Assembly (NCBI RefSeq): GCF_002210435.1
Contig: NZ_MZMV01000058.1
Coordinates: 1 to 42,584 of the forward strand
Length of the DNA stretch: 42,584 nucleotides
Direction: 5' to 3'
Origin: Micromonospora wenchangensis
Lineage (GTDB): Bacteria > Actinomycetota > Actinomycetes > Mycobacteriales > Micromonosporaceae
The notes below the pieces were generated by a model. It had not been told where the DNA came from, did not search any database, and saw only the letters and a list, made by a program, of their open reading frames with translations. Shown here one piece after another: positions 6,761 to 15,077 of the stretch; the stretch's first letter is position 1, and each line of letters opens with the position of its first letter. A program made the position numbers and the translations under genes.

Positions 6761-7579
6761 ATGTTCGATACCTACGTCACGATCGTCGGCAACGTGCTGA
6801 CCGCGCCGGAGTGGCGTCGTACGGCGCAGAGCAACACCCTGGTCGCCAACTTCAAGGTGGCCTCGACCGCCCGCCGCCTCAACCGGGACAGCGGCCGGTG
6901 GGTGGACGGCAACAGTCTGCGCGTCCGGGTCAACTGCTGGCGCAAGCTGGCCGAGGGAGTGGCCGCCTCGGTCATGGTCGGCGACCCGGTGGTGGTCGCG
7001 GGACGGCTCTACACCCGTGACTGGACCGACGACGCCGGCAACCACCGGGTGCTCTACGAGTTGGAGGCGGTCGCGGTCGGGCACGACCTGTCCCGGGGCC
7101 GCTCCCGCTTCCTGCGCAACCGGCCGAGCATGGCCACCAGCGCGGTGGAGGACGCGGCGGCGGCCCAGCGGGTGCACGGCGAGCCGACCGAGCCGGTGCC
7201 GGCCGACCAGGTGCCCGCCGGGCCGGACGACCGTCCGCTCGACGACGACTTCGACCTGTCCGGCTTCGGTCTCCCGCGCGCCGGCCATGACCTGTCCGGC
7301 AGCGGGTACGTCCCGCCGGCCGACCCGTTCGACGACGAACCCGACGACGACCCGGTCCCGCTGCCCGACGACCACCCGGCGATGCCGTCGGGCAGCGGGG
7401 ACCGGCCGGGCGACGAGGGCGGTCCGGGCGGCGGGAACCGGGCGGCGGAGGAGGACGCTCCGGGCGACGAGGGGGCGGCCGGCGCGGAGGGCGGTGTCGT
7501 CCCGACCCCGGGCGAGGTGGCGCTCGGTCCGGCGGGCCGGAGCCGGCGTGGCCGGGGGCGGGTGCCGGTGCCGGCCTGA
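6761..7579 (+). CDS. ssb: Single-stranded DNA-binding protein (OB fold) with long atypical tail
   Basis: A 272-residue protein. Residues 1-115 are an SSB OB-fold domain (MFDTYVTIVGNVLTAPE, then FKVAST, WVDGNSLRVRVNCWRKLAE, GDPVVVAGRL, YELEAVAVGHDL). The remaining ~155 residues are disordered, rich in Asp, Pro and Gly, with acidic clusters around PLDDDFDLSGFGLP and DPFDDEPDDDPVPL. The usual C-terminal acidic tip (DDDIPF-like), which recruits replication and repair proteins, is not at the end. The protein instead finishes in a basic stretch, GRSRRGRGRVPVPA. That suggests a second, specialised SSB rather than the replicative one next to rpsF/rpsR. The ATG at 6761 has a strong GGAGGGG site. Confidence 0.88.
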   Translation: MFDTYVTIVGNVLTAPEWRRTAQSNTLVANFKVASTARRLNRDSGRWVDGNSLRVRVNCWRKLAEGVAASVMVGDPVVVAGRLYTRDWTDDAGNHRVLYELEAVAVGHDLSRGRSRFLRNRPSMATSAVEDAAAAQRVHGEPTEPVPADQVPAGPDDRPLDDDFDLSGFGLPRAGHDLSGSGYVPPADPFDDEPDDDPVPLPDDHPAMPSGSGDRPGDEGGPGGGNRAAEEDAPGDEGAAGAEGGVVPTPGEVALGPAGRSRRGRGRVPVPA

Positions 7580-7582
7580 GAT

Positions 7583-7613
7583 CGCCCATGGGTGCCCGCA
7601 CCGGGTGTGGGCG
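7583..7613. terminator. Possible terminator after ssb
   Basis: CGCCCA (7583-7588) and TGGGCG (7608-7613) bracket an inner GGTGC-CC-GCACC hairpin just after the ssb stop codon. A second inverted repeat, ACCCGTG/CACGGGT, follows at about 7622-7647. GC content makes such structures common, so the call is tentative. Confidence 0.4.
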
Positions 7614-7735
7614 CGCCCGGAACCCGTGCCGGGGAAGGGACACGGGTGCCGGTTCGTACGGACGGGGGCGGGGTGGCGACGGCGACGTGGTCACCCCGCC
7701 GTACGACTAGGCTGGCCGGCCGGAGGTGGTGACGG

Positions 7736-8803
7736 GTGGGGCGACGCACAGCGACGGCGGACACGGTCGGGCTGGTGGCCGGGTACGCGCTGGACAGCCT
7801 CCTCGGCGATCCTCGGCGTTGGCATCCGGTGGCCGGCTTCGGCCGGGCCGCAGGTGCCCTGGAACGGCGGGTCTACCGCGCCGACCGGCGGGCGGGAGCG
7901 TTGTTCACCGCCGTCGCGGTGGGCGGGCCGGTGCTGCTCGGGGCGGCGGTCAGCCGGGCCACCCGGCGGCACCCGGTGGCCCGCGCCCTGGCCGTGGCTG
8001 CCGGCACCTGGACGGTGCTCGGCGGGCGGACCCTGCGCCACGAGGCGACGGTGATGGGCTCGGCCCTGCGCGCCGGTGACCTGCCGGCGGCCCGGCACCG
8101 GCTCGGGCACCTCTGCGGTCGGGACCCGTCCCGGCTCGACGAGGGCGAGTTGGCCCGCGCCACCGTCGAGTCGGTCGCCGAGAACACCTCCGACGCGGTC
8201 GTCGCGCCGCTGGTCTGGGGTGCTCTGGCCGGGCTGCCCGGCCTGCTCGGCTACCGGGCGGCCAACACCCTCGACGCGATGGTCGGCCACCGTTCACCGC
8301 GCTACGCCCGGTTCGGCACCCCGGCCGCCCGGCTCGACGACCTGCTCAACCTGCTGCCGGCCCGACTGACCGGGCTGCTCACCGTGGCCGCCGCGCCCAC
8401 CGTGCACGGCGACCGGGAGCGGGCCTGGCAGGTCTGGCGTCGGGACCGCAACGACCACCCCAGCCCCAACGCCGGGCAGTGCGAGGCGGCCATGGCCGGT
8501 GCGCTGGGCGTGCGGCTCGGCGGCCGCAACGTCTACTTCGGGCGGTCCGAGGTGCGACCGTTCCTCGGCGACGGCCCACGCCCCGAGGCGCGGCACCTCA
8601 AGCGGGCCGCCCGGCTCTCCGGCACGGTCGGGCTGGCCGCCCTCGCGCTGGCTGCGACCTGGCCGACGACCGGGGGTCGGCTGGTCGCCGCCGCCGGTGG
8701 CGCGCTGTGCGGTCGCCCGCTGCGTCGGCTCACCGGATGGTCGGTAGCGGCGGCCGGGCGTGGCCGGGCCGCCGGGGTCGGTGACCGGGGGCGTGGCCGG
8801 TGA
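7736..8803 (+). CDS. cobD: Adenosylcobinamide-phosphate synthase CobD/CbiB
   Basis: A 355-residue integral membrane protein that joins (R)-1-amino-2-propanol phosphate, or the free aminopropanol, to adenosylcobyric acid in cobalamin synthesis. Family signatures are LDSLLGDPRRWHPVAGFG (residues ~20-37), ESVAENTSDAVVAPL, GYRAANTLDAMVGH, FGTPAARLDDLLNLLPARL and HPSPNAGQCEAAMAGALGV, in the usual order. Several hydrophobic segments fit a membrane location. GTG start at 7736 with GGAGG nine bases upstream. It overlaps cobQ by 4 bp (GTGA), so the two are translationally coupled. The last ~40 residues are a variable Gly/Arg tail. No cobalamin riboswitch is evident upstream. Confidence 0.95.
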   Translation: MGRRTATADTVGLVAGYALDSLLGDPRRWHPVAGFGRAAGALERRVYRADRRAGALFTAVAVGGPVLLGAAVSRATRRHPVARALAVAAGTWTVLGGRTLRHEATVMGSALRAGDLPAARHRLGHLCGRDPSRLDEGELARATVESVAENTSDAVVAPLVWGALAGLPGLLGYRAANTLDAMVGHRSPRYARFGTPAARLDDLLNLLPARLTGLLTVAAAPTVHGDRERAWQVWRRDRNDHPSPNAGQCEAAMAGALGVRLGGRNVYFGRSEVRPFLGDGPRPEARHLKRAARLSGTVGLAALALAATWPTTGGRLVAAAGGALCGRPLRRLTGWSVAAAGRGRAAGVGDRGRGR

Positions 8804-10344
8804 GCGGCGGGCTGCTCGTCGCGGGGACCACCTCCGACGCGGGCAAGAGCGTGCTTACCGCCGGCATCTGCCGGTGGCTGCACCGGGCCGGCGTCGCCGT
8901 GGCCCCGTTCAAGGCGCAGAACATGTCCAACAACTCCGCCGTGGTGGTCGGCCCGGACGGGCGGGGCGGCGAGATCGGGCGCGCCCAGGCGATGCAGGCC
9001 GCCGCCTGCGGTCTCGTCCCCGACCTGCGGTTCAACCCGGTGCTGCTCAAGCCCGGCAGCGACCTGGCCAGTCAGGTGGTGCTGCTCGGCGAGGCCGTCG
9101 ACACGGTCACCGCCGGCAACTTCCGGGCCCTGCGTCCGAAGCTCGCCGAGACGGCGTACGCGGCCCTGGCCGAGCTGCGGACGACGTACGACGTGGTGAT
9201 CTGCGAGGGCGCGGGCAGCCCCGCCGAGATCAACCTGCGGGCCGGCGACTACGTCAACATGGGGCTCGCCCGGCACGCCGGTCTCCCCACGATCGTGGTC
9301 GGCGACATCGACCGGGGCGGCGTGTTCGCCTCGATGTTCGGCACGGTGGCCCTGCTCGACCCCGCCGACCAGGCGCTGGTCGCCGGCTTCGTGATCAACA
9401 AGTTCCGGGGTGATCTCGGGCTGCTCCGCCCCGGGCTCGACATGCTGCACCGGGTGACCGGCCGGCCCACCTACGGGGTGCTGCCCTGGCACCTCGACCT
9501 GTGGCTCGACGCGGAAGACTCGCTCGCCTACGGCCGGGTGCTCGGCCGGCCCGCCGCCCCGCACGGCACCGACTGGCTCGACATCGCCGTGGTCCGACTG
9601 CCCCGGATCAGCAACGCCACCGACGTGGAGGCCCTCGCCACCGAACCGGGTGTGCGGGTCCGGCTCACCGTCGAGCCCGCCGAGCTGGCCGCCGCCGACC
9701 TGGTCGTCCTGCCCGGCTCGAAGTCCACCGTCGCCGACCTGGCCTGGCTGCGGGAGACCGGGCTCGCCGACGCGGTCACCGCGCACGCCGCCGCCGGCCG
9801 GCCACTGCTGGGCATCTGCGGCGGCTTCCAGATGCTGGCGACGGCCATCCACGACCCGGTGGAGAGCCGCCGGGGCAGCGTCCCCGGGCTGGGCCTGCTC
9901 CCCATCGAGATCACCTTCGACCCGGTCAAGACCGTCCGTCCCGCCGTCGGCACCGCCGTGCCGGACGTCCCGGTACGCGGCTACGAGATCCACCACGGGT
10001 ACGTCTCCACCGCCGACGCGGACCTGCCGCCGCTGCTGCACCACGCCGACGGCCGGCCCGAGGGTGCGCGGCTCGGCGCGGTGCACGGCACCCACTGGCA
10101 CGGCGCGTTCGAATCCGACGAGTTCCGCCGCCGGTTCCTGACCGAGGTGGCCCGGTCGGCCGGTCGACACGGCTTCACCGTCGCACCGGGCACCAGTTTC
10201 GACGCCGCCCGCGAACGCTCCCTCGACCTGCTCGGCGACCTGGTCGAGGAGCACCTCGACACCGCCGCGCTGTGGCGGCTCATCGAGACCGGTGCCCCCG
10301 CCGACCTGCCGTTCATCCCACCCGGCGCACCACCCACGACCTGA
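8800..10344 (+). CDS. cobQ: Adenosylcobyric acid synthase CobQ
   Basis: A 514-residue glutamine-dependent amidase that amidates four carboxylates of adenosylcobyrinic acid a,c-diamide. N-terminal ATP-binding domain: GTTSDAGKS (9-17), then PFKAQNMSNNSAV and EGAGSPAEINL, all typical of CobQ. C-terminal class I glutaminase-like domain: LPGSKSTVADL, GICGGFQML with the nucleophile Cys340, and GYEIHHGY carrying a conserved His. All expected catalytic motifs are intact, in contrast to the CobB-like protein at 17149. It starts at GTG 8800, overlapping the cobD stop. A palindromic hairpin follows the gene. Confidence 0.97.
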   Translation: MSGGLLVAGTTSDAGKSVLTAGICRWLHRAGVAVAPFKAQNMSNNSAVVVGPDGRGGEIGRAQAMQAAACGLVPDLRFNPVLLKPGSDLASQVVLLGEAVDTVTAGNFRALRPKLAETAYAALAELRTTYDVVICEGAGSPAEINLRAGDYVNMGLARHAGLPTIVVGDIDRGGVFASMFGTVALLDPADQALVAGFVINKFRGDLGLLRPGLDMLHRVTGRPTYGVLPWHLDLWLDAEDSLAYGRVLGRPAAPHGTDWLDIAVVRLPRISNATDVEALATEPGVRVRLTVEPAELAAADLVVLPGSKSTVADLAWLRETGLADAVTAHAAAGRPLLGICGGFQMLATAIHDPVESRRGSVPGLGLLPIEITFDPVKTVRPAVGTAVPDVPVRGYEIHHGYVSTADADLPPLLHHADGRPEGARLGAVHGTHWHGAFESDEFRRRFLTEVARSAGRHGFTVAPGTSFDAARERSLDLLGDLVEEHLDTAALWRLIETGAPADLPFIPPGAPPTT

Positions 10345-10365
10345 CCATCCGGCCAGCCCGGCCCC

Positions 10366-10381
10366 GGCCCGGTTCCGGGCC
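10366..10381. terminator. Short hairpin between convergent cobQ and rhodanese genes
   Basis: GGCCCGG-TT-CCGGGCC forms a perfect 7-bp stem. It lies 22 bp after the cobQ stop and 35 bp from the convergent gene's stop codon, so it could serve both. The two-base loop means the real fold is probably a slightly shorter stem. Confidence 0.45.
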
Positions 10382-10415
10382 AGGCGGGTCGATCGGGCCG
10401 TCGTCGGGCCGGTCG

Positions 10416-10817
10416 TCAGCGGCGCACGTCGGCGGGCTGGTCGGACAGCGGCAACCCGGCCTCCAGCCACCCCTGCACGCCGCCGGTCATGTCGGTGGCG
10501 TTGCGCAGGCCCAACGCCTGCAGGCTCGCCGCCGCCAGACTGGAGCTGTAACCGTGCCGGCAGGCCACCACGATCTCCCGGTCGTAGCCGGTCGCCTCGG
10601 GGATGCGCCACTCGCTGGCCGGGTCCAGCCGCCACTCCAGCACCGTCCGGTCGATGACGATCGCGCCGGGCAGTTCCCCCTGTTCCCGGCGTTGCCCCTC
10701 GGTACGCGTGTCGACCAGCAGCGCACCCGCCCGTACCGCCTCGACCGTCTGGTGAGGACTCAACCGGCGCAGCCCGGCCCGGGCCTGTTCCAGCAGGGCG
10801 TCCACACCGGGACTCAT
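10416..10817 (-). CDS. Rhodanese-like domain protein
   Basis: A 133-residue single rhodanese domain. Characteristic parts are ALLVDTRTEGQRREQGELPGA (residues ~32-51), GAIVIDR, and the active-site loop VACRHGYSSSLAAASLQALG with nucleophile Cys86. The MTGGVQGWLEAGLPL ending is also typical. Such proteins carry sulfur as a persulfide; a specific partner cannot be told. Cytoplasmic, with no signal peptide. The ATG at 10817 was chosen. GTG codons at 10820 and 10832 are alternatives and none has a clear ribosome binding site. The gene converges on cobQ and is divergent from the kinase-like gene. Confidence 0.88.
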   Translation of the reverse strand: MSPGVDALLEQARAGLRRLSPHQTVEAVRAGALLVDTRTEGQRREQGELPGAIVIDRTVLEWRLDPASEWRIPEATGYDREIVVACRHGYSSSLAAASLQALGLRNATDMTGGVQGWLEAGLPLSDQPADVRR

Positions 10818-10929
10818 CACGTCATTGAGCACGTCCAGATCATGCCCCGGCACCCACCGAGCCGCCCGACGAACCGGACTCCCCACGGCGGAACCAGGCT
10901 CACGGGGGACACCCACTAGCGTCACCGGT

Positions 10930-11652
10930 GTGACGGTGGCCCTGGTCGAGGCGTACGCGACGCTGGCCCGGCGGGTGCTCGCCGGGCCGGCGCGGTTGGG
11001 GCGTACCCGACTGGTGGCCGTCGACGGGCCCAGCGGCGCGGGCAAGAGCGCCTTCACCGCGCGCCTCGCGGACGCCCTGGCCGGCCTGCCCGACGGCGGA
11101 CGGCCACCGGTGGTGCACACCGACGACCTGCTCGACGGCTGGGACGACCAGTTCACCTTCTGGACCCGGCTGGAGGAACGGGTGCTCACCCCGCTGCGGG
11201 ACGGACGACCGGGTTCCTACCGGCGGTACAGCTGGGTGCGCCGGGCATTCCTGCCCCGTGAGGTGCCGGTGCCGGTCGCGCCGGTGCTGCTGCTGGAGGG
11301 GGTGAGCGCCGCGCGGGCGGCGATCCGCCCGGAGCTGACCCTGTCGGTGCAGGTCACCGCGCCGGAGCCGGTGCGGTTGCGACGCGCGCTGGACCGCGAC
11401 GGCGCGCACCTGCTGGCGGAACTGCGGCGCTGGCACGCGGGTGAGGCGGCCCACTTCGCCGCCGACCGGACCGCCGACGCGGTCGACCTGGTGATCGACG
11501 GGGCACCGACCCTGCCGCACGACCGGGACCACTACTACGTCCGCCGCCCGGCACCCGCCGGTGCTCCCGGCCCGGCCGTCGGGCCGGCGGCTACGGCCGG
11601 TCGCCGGTCCGGCCCGACCGCGGGTTCCGGCTCGCCGGGTGGCTCACGGTAA
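10930..11652 (+). CDS. Uridine kinase-like P-loop protein
   Basis: A 240-residue protein with Walker A GPSGAGKS (33-40) after strand TRLVAVD, the acceptor-side motif VVHTDDLLDGWDDQ and the strand VAPVLLLEGVSA. This arrangement is that of uridine kinase/phosphoribulokinase-type enzymes that transfer phosphate to a nucleoside or small molecule. The Arg-rich segment LRRALDRDGAHLLAELRRWHAGE fits the lid. The last 45 residues are a Gly/Pro/Ala tail. The substrate cannot be assigned. The GTG at 10930 lies seven bases after TAGCGT (10917-10922) with no ribosome binding site, so a leaderless transcript is likely. The dipeptidase gene follows 21 bp downstream but has its own -10-like element. Confidence 0.75.
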   Translation: MTVALVEAYATLARRVLAGPARLGRTRLVAVDGPSGAGKSAFTARLADALAGLPDGGRPPVVHTDDLLDGWDDQFTFWTRLEERVLTPLRDGRPGSYRRYSWVRRAFLPREVPVPVAPVLLLEGVSAARAAIRPELTLSVQVTAPEPVRLRRALDRDGAHLLAELRRWHAGEAAHFAADRTADAVDLVIDGAPTLPHDRDHYYVRRPAPAGAPGPAVGPAATAGRRSGPTAGSGSPGGSR

Positions 11653-11673
11653 GGCCGGCATACGATGCCGGTC

Positions 11674-13041
11674 ATGACCTCACCGATCATGTCCGAGTCC
11701 GAGGTACGGGCCGCCGTCGCGCGGGAACTGCCCGGGGTCCGTGCCGACCTGGAACGTCTCGTCCGCATCCCCGGCATCGCGTTCGAGGGGTTCGACCACT
11801 CGCACGTCGAGCGCTCCGCCGAGGCGGTCGCCGAGTTGCTGCGCGGCTGCGGTCTCGACGTGCGGATCGTGCGGTCGGGCGGGCAGCCCGCCGTGATCGG
11901 GACGAAGCCCGCCCCGCCCGGCGCACCCACCGTGCTCATGTACGCCCACCACGACGTGCAGCCCGTCGGCGACCTGTCGCTGTGGGAGTCCGAGCCGTTC
12001 GAGCCGGTCGAGCGGGACGGCCGCCTCTACGGGCGCGGCGCGGCCGACGACAAGGCCGGCATCATGGCGCACGTCGCCGCCCTGCGCGCCTTCGGCGACC
12101 AGCTCCCGGTCGGCGTGGTGCTGTTCATCGAGGGCGAGGAGGAGTACGGCTCGGACTCGCTGGAGCGGCTGCTCACCGAGCACCGCGAGGAGATCGCCTC
12201 GGACGTCATCGTGATCGCCGACTCCACCAACTGGGACGTGGGCGTGCCGGCCCTGACCACCTCGCTGCGCGGCGTGGTCAACCTGTTCGTCGAGCTGCGC
12301 ACCCTGGACCACGCGGTGCACAGCGGCATGTTCGGCGGTGCCGTGCCGGACGCGTTGACCGCGCTGGTCCGCCTGCTGGCGACCCTGCACGACGACGCCG
12401 GGGACGTGGCCGTCGAGGGCCTGACCGGCCGGGCGGGGGCCGAAGTCGACTACCCGGAGGACCGGTTCCGGGCCGAGGCCGGGCTGGTCGAGGGGGTCGC
12501 GCTGATCGGCACCGGCCGGATCACCGAGCGCCTGTGGACCCGACCGGCGGTGGCGGTGCTCGGCATCGACGCCCCGGCCACCGGCGAGGCGCCCAACGCG
12601 CTGGTTCCGGCGGCGAAGGCCAAGCTGAGCGTACGGCTGGCGCCGGGCGACGATCCCAAGCGGGCGTACGACGCGGTGCGTACCCACCTGGAGCGGCACG
12701 CGCCGTGGGGTGCCCGGGTGACGGTGACCCTGGAGCACGACGGCGACCCGTGTGTCATCGACGCGTCGGGGCCGATGTTCGACGCCGCCCGCGCCGCCTT
12801 CCGGGCCGCCTGGGACGGCACCGAGCCGGTGGACATCGGCGTCGGGGGTTCGATCCCGTTCATCGCCACCTTCCAGGAGATGTTCCCGCAGGCGGCGATC
12901 CTGGTGACCGGGGTGGAGGACCCGCATGCGCGGGCGCACGGCCCCAACGAGAGCCTGCACCTCGGCGAGTTCGCCCGGGTCTGCCTGGCCGAGGCGTTGC
13001 TGCTGGCGAACGTGGCCGGGCAGGGACGACAGGCGGGTTAG
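11674..13041 (+). CDS. M20 family dipeptidase/metallopeptidase
   Basis: A 455-residue di-zinc peptidase of the M20 (ArgE/DapE/CPG2-like) family. Metal and catalytic motifs are LMYAHHDVQP (zinc His with the supporting Asp), GRGAADDKAG (bridging Asp), FIEGEEEYGS (general base Glu and metal-binding Glu) and AHGPNESLHL (distal His). The lid domain sits between, around residues 190-330. It probably hydrolyses dipeptides or N-acyl amino acids in the cytoplasm. ATG 11674 lies seven bases after TACGAT (11661-11666), suggesting leaderless expression. The ATG at 11665 is inside that element, so it is less likely. Its stop codon lies in an 18-bp tandem repeat. Confidence 0.92.
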   Translation: MTSPIMSESEVRAAVARELPGVRADLERLVRIPGIAFEGFDHSHVERSAEAVAELLRGCGLDVRIVRSGGQPAVIGTKPAPPGAPTVLMYAHHDVQPVGDLSLWESEPFEPVERDGRLYGRGAADDKAGIMAHVAALRAFGDQLPVGVVLFIEGEEEYGSDSLERLLTEHREEIASDVIVIADSTNWDVGVPALTTSLRGVVNLFVELRTLDHAVHSGMFGGAVPDALTALVRLLATLHDDAGDVAVEGLTGRAGAEVDYPEDRFRAEAGLVEGVALIGTGRITERLWTRPAVAVLGIDAPATGEAPNALVPAAKAKLSVRLAPGDDPKRAYDAVRTHLERHAPWGARVTVTLEHDGDPCVIDASGPMFDAARAAFRAAWDGTEPVDIGVGGSIPFIATFQEMFPQAAILVTGVEDPHARAHGPNESLHLGEFARVCLAEALLLANVAGQGRQAG

Positions 13042-13084
13042 GGGCGACGGACCGGTTAGGGGCGACGGGCCGGTTAGGTCGCGG
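13036..13084. repeat. 18-bp tandem repeat at the end of the dipeptidase gene
   Basis: GGTTAGGGGCGACGGACC (13036-13053) and GGTTAGGGGCGACGGGCC (13054-13071) differ by one base, followed by a partial third unit (13072-13084). The first unit contains the TAG stop of the dipeptidase. Confidence 0.85.
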
Positions 13085-13154
13085 AACCATAACGTCGGGG
13101 TCGATGTCGGGGTTTGCGGCGTGTCGTACGCTCGCCTGGTATAGCCTTTCGAAC

Positions 13155-13361
13155 ATGCGTACGAACGACGTGATGACGCGGCTGGAAGCCGCCGTGAGCG
13201 CTCTGGGGGACGTCGACGTCTCCGCGTGGCCCGAGGACACGCTCAAGGAACAGCTCGGCGAGCTCTCGGCCGTGCTGGTCGCCCTGGACGGCGTGCTGTC
13301 CCGGGTCGCCGACGGCGTCCGCGCCCGTGGGCTGCGCATCGAGGAGCCCGTCTCGGTCTGA
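13155..13361 (+). CDS. Small protein resembling the start of DUF222/13E12-type proteins
   Basis: A 68-residue, mostly helical protein (MTRLEAAVSALGDVD, then LKEQLGELSAVLVALDGVLSRVADGVRARG). The pattern of a short acidic helix and a long helix ending in ARG(L) recalls the N-terminus of DUF222/HNH (13E12 repeat) proteins, but the nuclease part is absent and no remnant follows. The ATG at 13155 lies seven bases after TAGCCT (13142-13147), inside TATAGCCT, so it has its own leaderless-type promoter. It is probably a real small gene rather than debris. Function unknown. Confidence 0.65.
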   Translation: MRTNDVMTRLEAAVSALGDVDVSAWPEDTLKEQLGELSAVLVALDGVLSRVADGVRARGLRIEEPVSV

Positions 13362-13474
13362 GCCGTGGCACCGGGTGGTCACACCCGGCACCACTGGGGA
13401 GGACGGCCGGATCGGGACGGCCCGGGTACGGCAATACCCGGGCGATGTCGGGGGTGGCTGGCAGGATGAGGTGC

Positions 13475-15055
13475 GTGCGGTTCCTCGACCTGGCAGCCAC
13501 CTCCGCGGCCGTCGCGGCCACCACCGGCCGGCGGGCCAAGGTGGAGCTGCTGGCCGACGCGCTGCGGGCGCTCGACCTGTCCGAGGTGTCGGTCGGCTCC
13601 GGCTACCTCGCCGGTGAGCTGCGCCAGCGGCAGACCGGCGTGGGCTGGGCCAGCCTGCGTGACCTGCCGCCGCCGGCCGCCGAGCCGACCCTGACGGTGA
13701 CCGCCGTCGACGCGGCGATCGACGAAATCGCCGCCGTGCACGGCCCGGGTTCCCAGGCCCGCCGCCGGCACCTGCTCGCCGCCCTCCTCGGTGCCGCCAC
13801 CGCCGACGAGCAGCGGCTGCTGGTCGACCTCTTCCGTGGCGAGCTGCGCCAGGGTGCCCAGGCGGGCCTGCTCGCCGACGCCGTCGCCAAGGCCGCCGAG
13901 GTCCCGGTGACGGCGGTCCGTCGCGCCCTGCTGCTCGCCGGTGACCTGCGGGCCGTCGCGCTCGCCGCCCGCACCGGCGGGGCCGCCGCGCTGGCCGGGT
14001 TCGGGCTCCGGGTGGGCCGCCCGCTCGCGCCGATGCTGGCCCAGAGCGCCCCCTCGGTCGACGCCGCGCTCCAGGCCACCGGGGTGCCGGCGGTGGTCGA
14101 CGTCAAACTCGACGGCATCCGCATCCAGGTACACCGCTCCGGCGACGACGTCGCGGTCTTCACCCGCAGCCTCGACGAGATCACCGCCCGGCTGCCCGGG
14201 GTGGTCGCCGCCGTACGCGCCCTGCCGGTCCGTGACGTGGTGCTCGACGGCGAGGCGATCGGGTTGGACACCGCCGGCCGTCCGCTGCCGTTCCCGCAGA
14301 CCTCCAGCCGGGCGGCCCGCCGGGCCACCACCGCCGCGACCGGGGTCACCTCCGCCAGCGGTGCGGCCGACGTGGCCCCGCTGGCCGAGGCGACCGCGCT
14401 CACGCCGTACTTCTTCGACCTGCTGCACCTCGACGGCGACGACCTGATCGATCTGCCGGGCCGGCAGCGGTGGGCCCGGCTCGCCGACGTGGTCGACGGG
14501 TCGTTGCTGGTCGGCCGGGCCGAGGTGGAGGACCCCGAGCAGGCCGGTGCGGTGTTCGCCGCCGCGATCGACGCCGGTCAGGAGGGGGTGGTGGTCAAGT
14601 CGCCGGACGCGCCCTACGACGCCGGTCGACGGGGCACCGCCTGGGTCAAGGTCAAGCCCCGGCACACCCTCGACCTGGTCGTGCTGGCGGTCGAGTGGGG
14701 CAGCGGCCGGCGGGAGGGGTGGCTGTCCAACCTCCACCTCGGTGCCCGCGACCCGCGCACCGGCGAGTTCGTGATGCTCGGCAAGACCTTCAAGGGCCTC
14801 ACCGACGACCTGCTGCGCTGGCAGACCGAACGCTTCCTCGGGCTGGCCGTGGAGCGCGGCGACTGGGTGGTGCGGGTCCGCCCCGAGCAGGTGGTCGAGA
14901 TCGCCTTCGACGGGGTGCTCGCCAGCACCCGCTACCCGGGCGGGGTGGCGCTCCGGTTCGCCCGGGTGCTGCGCTACCGCGACGACAAGTCGGCCGCCGA
15001 GGCGGACACCATCGACACGGTCCGGGCGTTGCACGCCGGACGACCCACCGACTGA
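13475..15055 (+). CDS. ligB: ATP-dependent DNA ligase (LigB type)
   Basis: A 526-residue enzyme that seals nicks in duplex DNA using ATP. Domains in order: an N-terminal DNA-binding domain (about 1-195), an adenylation domain with the nucleotidyl-acceptor Lys211 in VVDVKLDGIRIQVHR, motif III LDGEAIGLD, motif IV GQEGVVVKSP and motif V TAWVKVKP, and an OB fold from about LDLVVLAVEWGSGRREG to the end. Size and order match mycobacterial LigB, the non-essential ATP-dependent ligase. The GTG at 13475 follows CAGGAT (13462-13467) by seven bases; ATG 13466 is a less likely start. No partner gene of the non-homologous end-joining system is adjacent. Confidence 0.94.
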   Translation: MRFLDLAATSAAVAATTGRRAKVELLADALRALDLSEVSVGSGYLAGELRQRQTGVGWASLRDLPPPAAEPTLTVTAVDAAIDEIAAVHGPGSQARRRHLLAALLGAATADEQRLLVDLFRGELRQGAQAGLLADAVAKAAEVPVTAVRRALLLAGDLRAVALAARTGGAAALAGFGLRVGRPLAPMLAQSAPSVDAALQATGVPAVVDVKLDGIRIQVHRSGDDVAVFTRSLDEITARLPGVVAAVRALPVRDVVLDGEAIGLDTAGRPLPFPQTSSRAARRATTAATGVTSASGAADVAPLAEATALTPYFFDLLHLDGDDLIDLPGRQRWARLADVVDGSLLVGRAEVEDPEQAGAVFAAAIDAGQEGVVVKSPDAPYDAGRRGTAWVKVKPRHTLDLVVLAVEWGSGRREGWLSNLHLGARDPRTGEFVMLGKTFKGLTDDLLRWQTERFLGLAVERGDWVVRVRPEQVVEIAFDGVLASTRYPGGVALRFARVLRYRDDKSAAEADTIDTVRALHAGRPTD

Positions 15056-15077
15056 GCCACCCCGGCGGAACGGCCGG

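Noticed and set aside
7580..7735. Possible cobalamin riboswitch before cobD
   Set aside because: Only GC-rich hairpins are seen. No B12-box (GCCACTG-like) core is present here or before cobC.
8533..10635. 700-residue minus-strand open frame opposite cobD/cobQ
   Set aside because: It is an antisense shadow of two well-supported cobalamin genes, with GC-driven absence of stop codons.
13379..15034. 551-residue minus-strand open frame opposite ligB
   Set aside because: It is antisense to an intact ligase with all nucleotidyltransferase motifs; the product has only Gly/Arg/Gln/His-rich composition.
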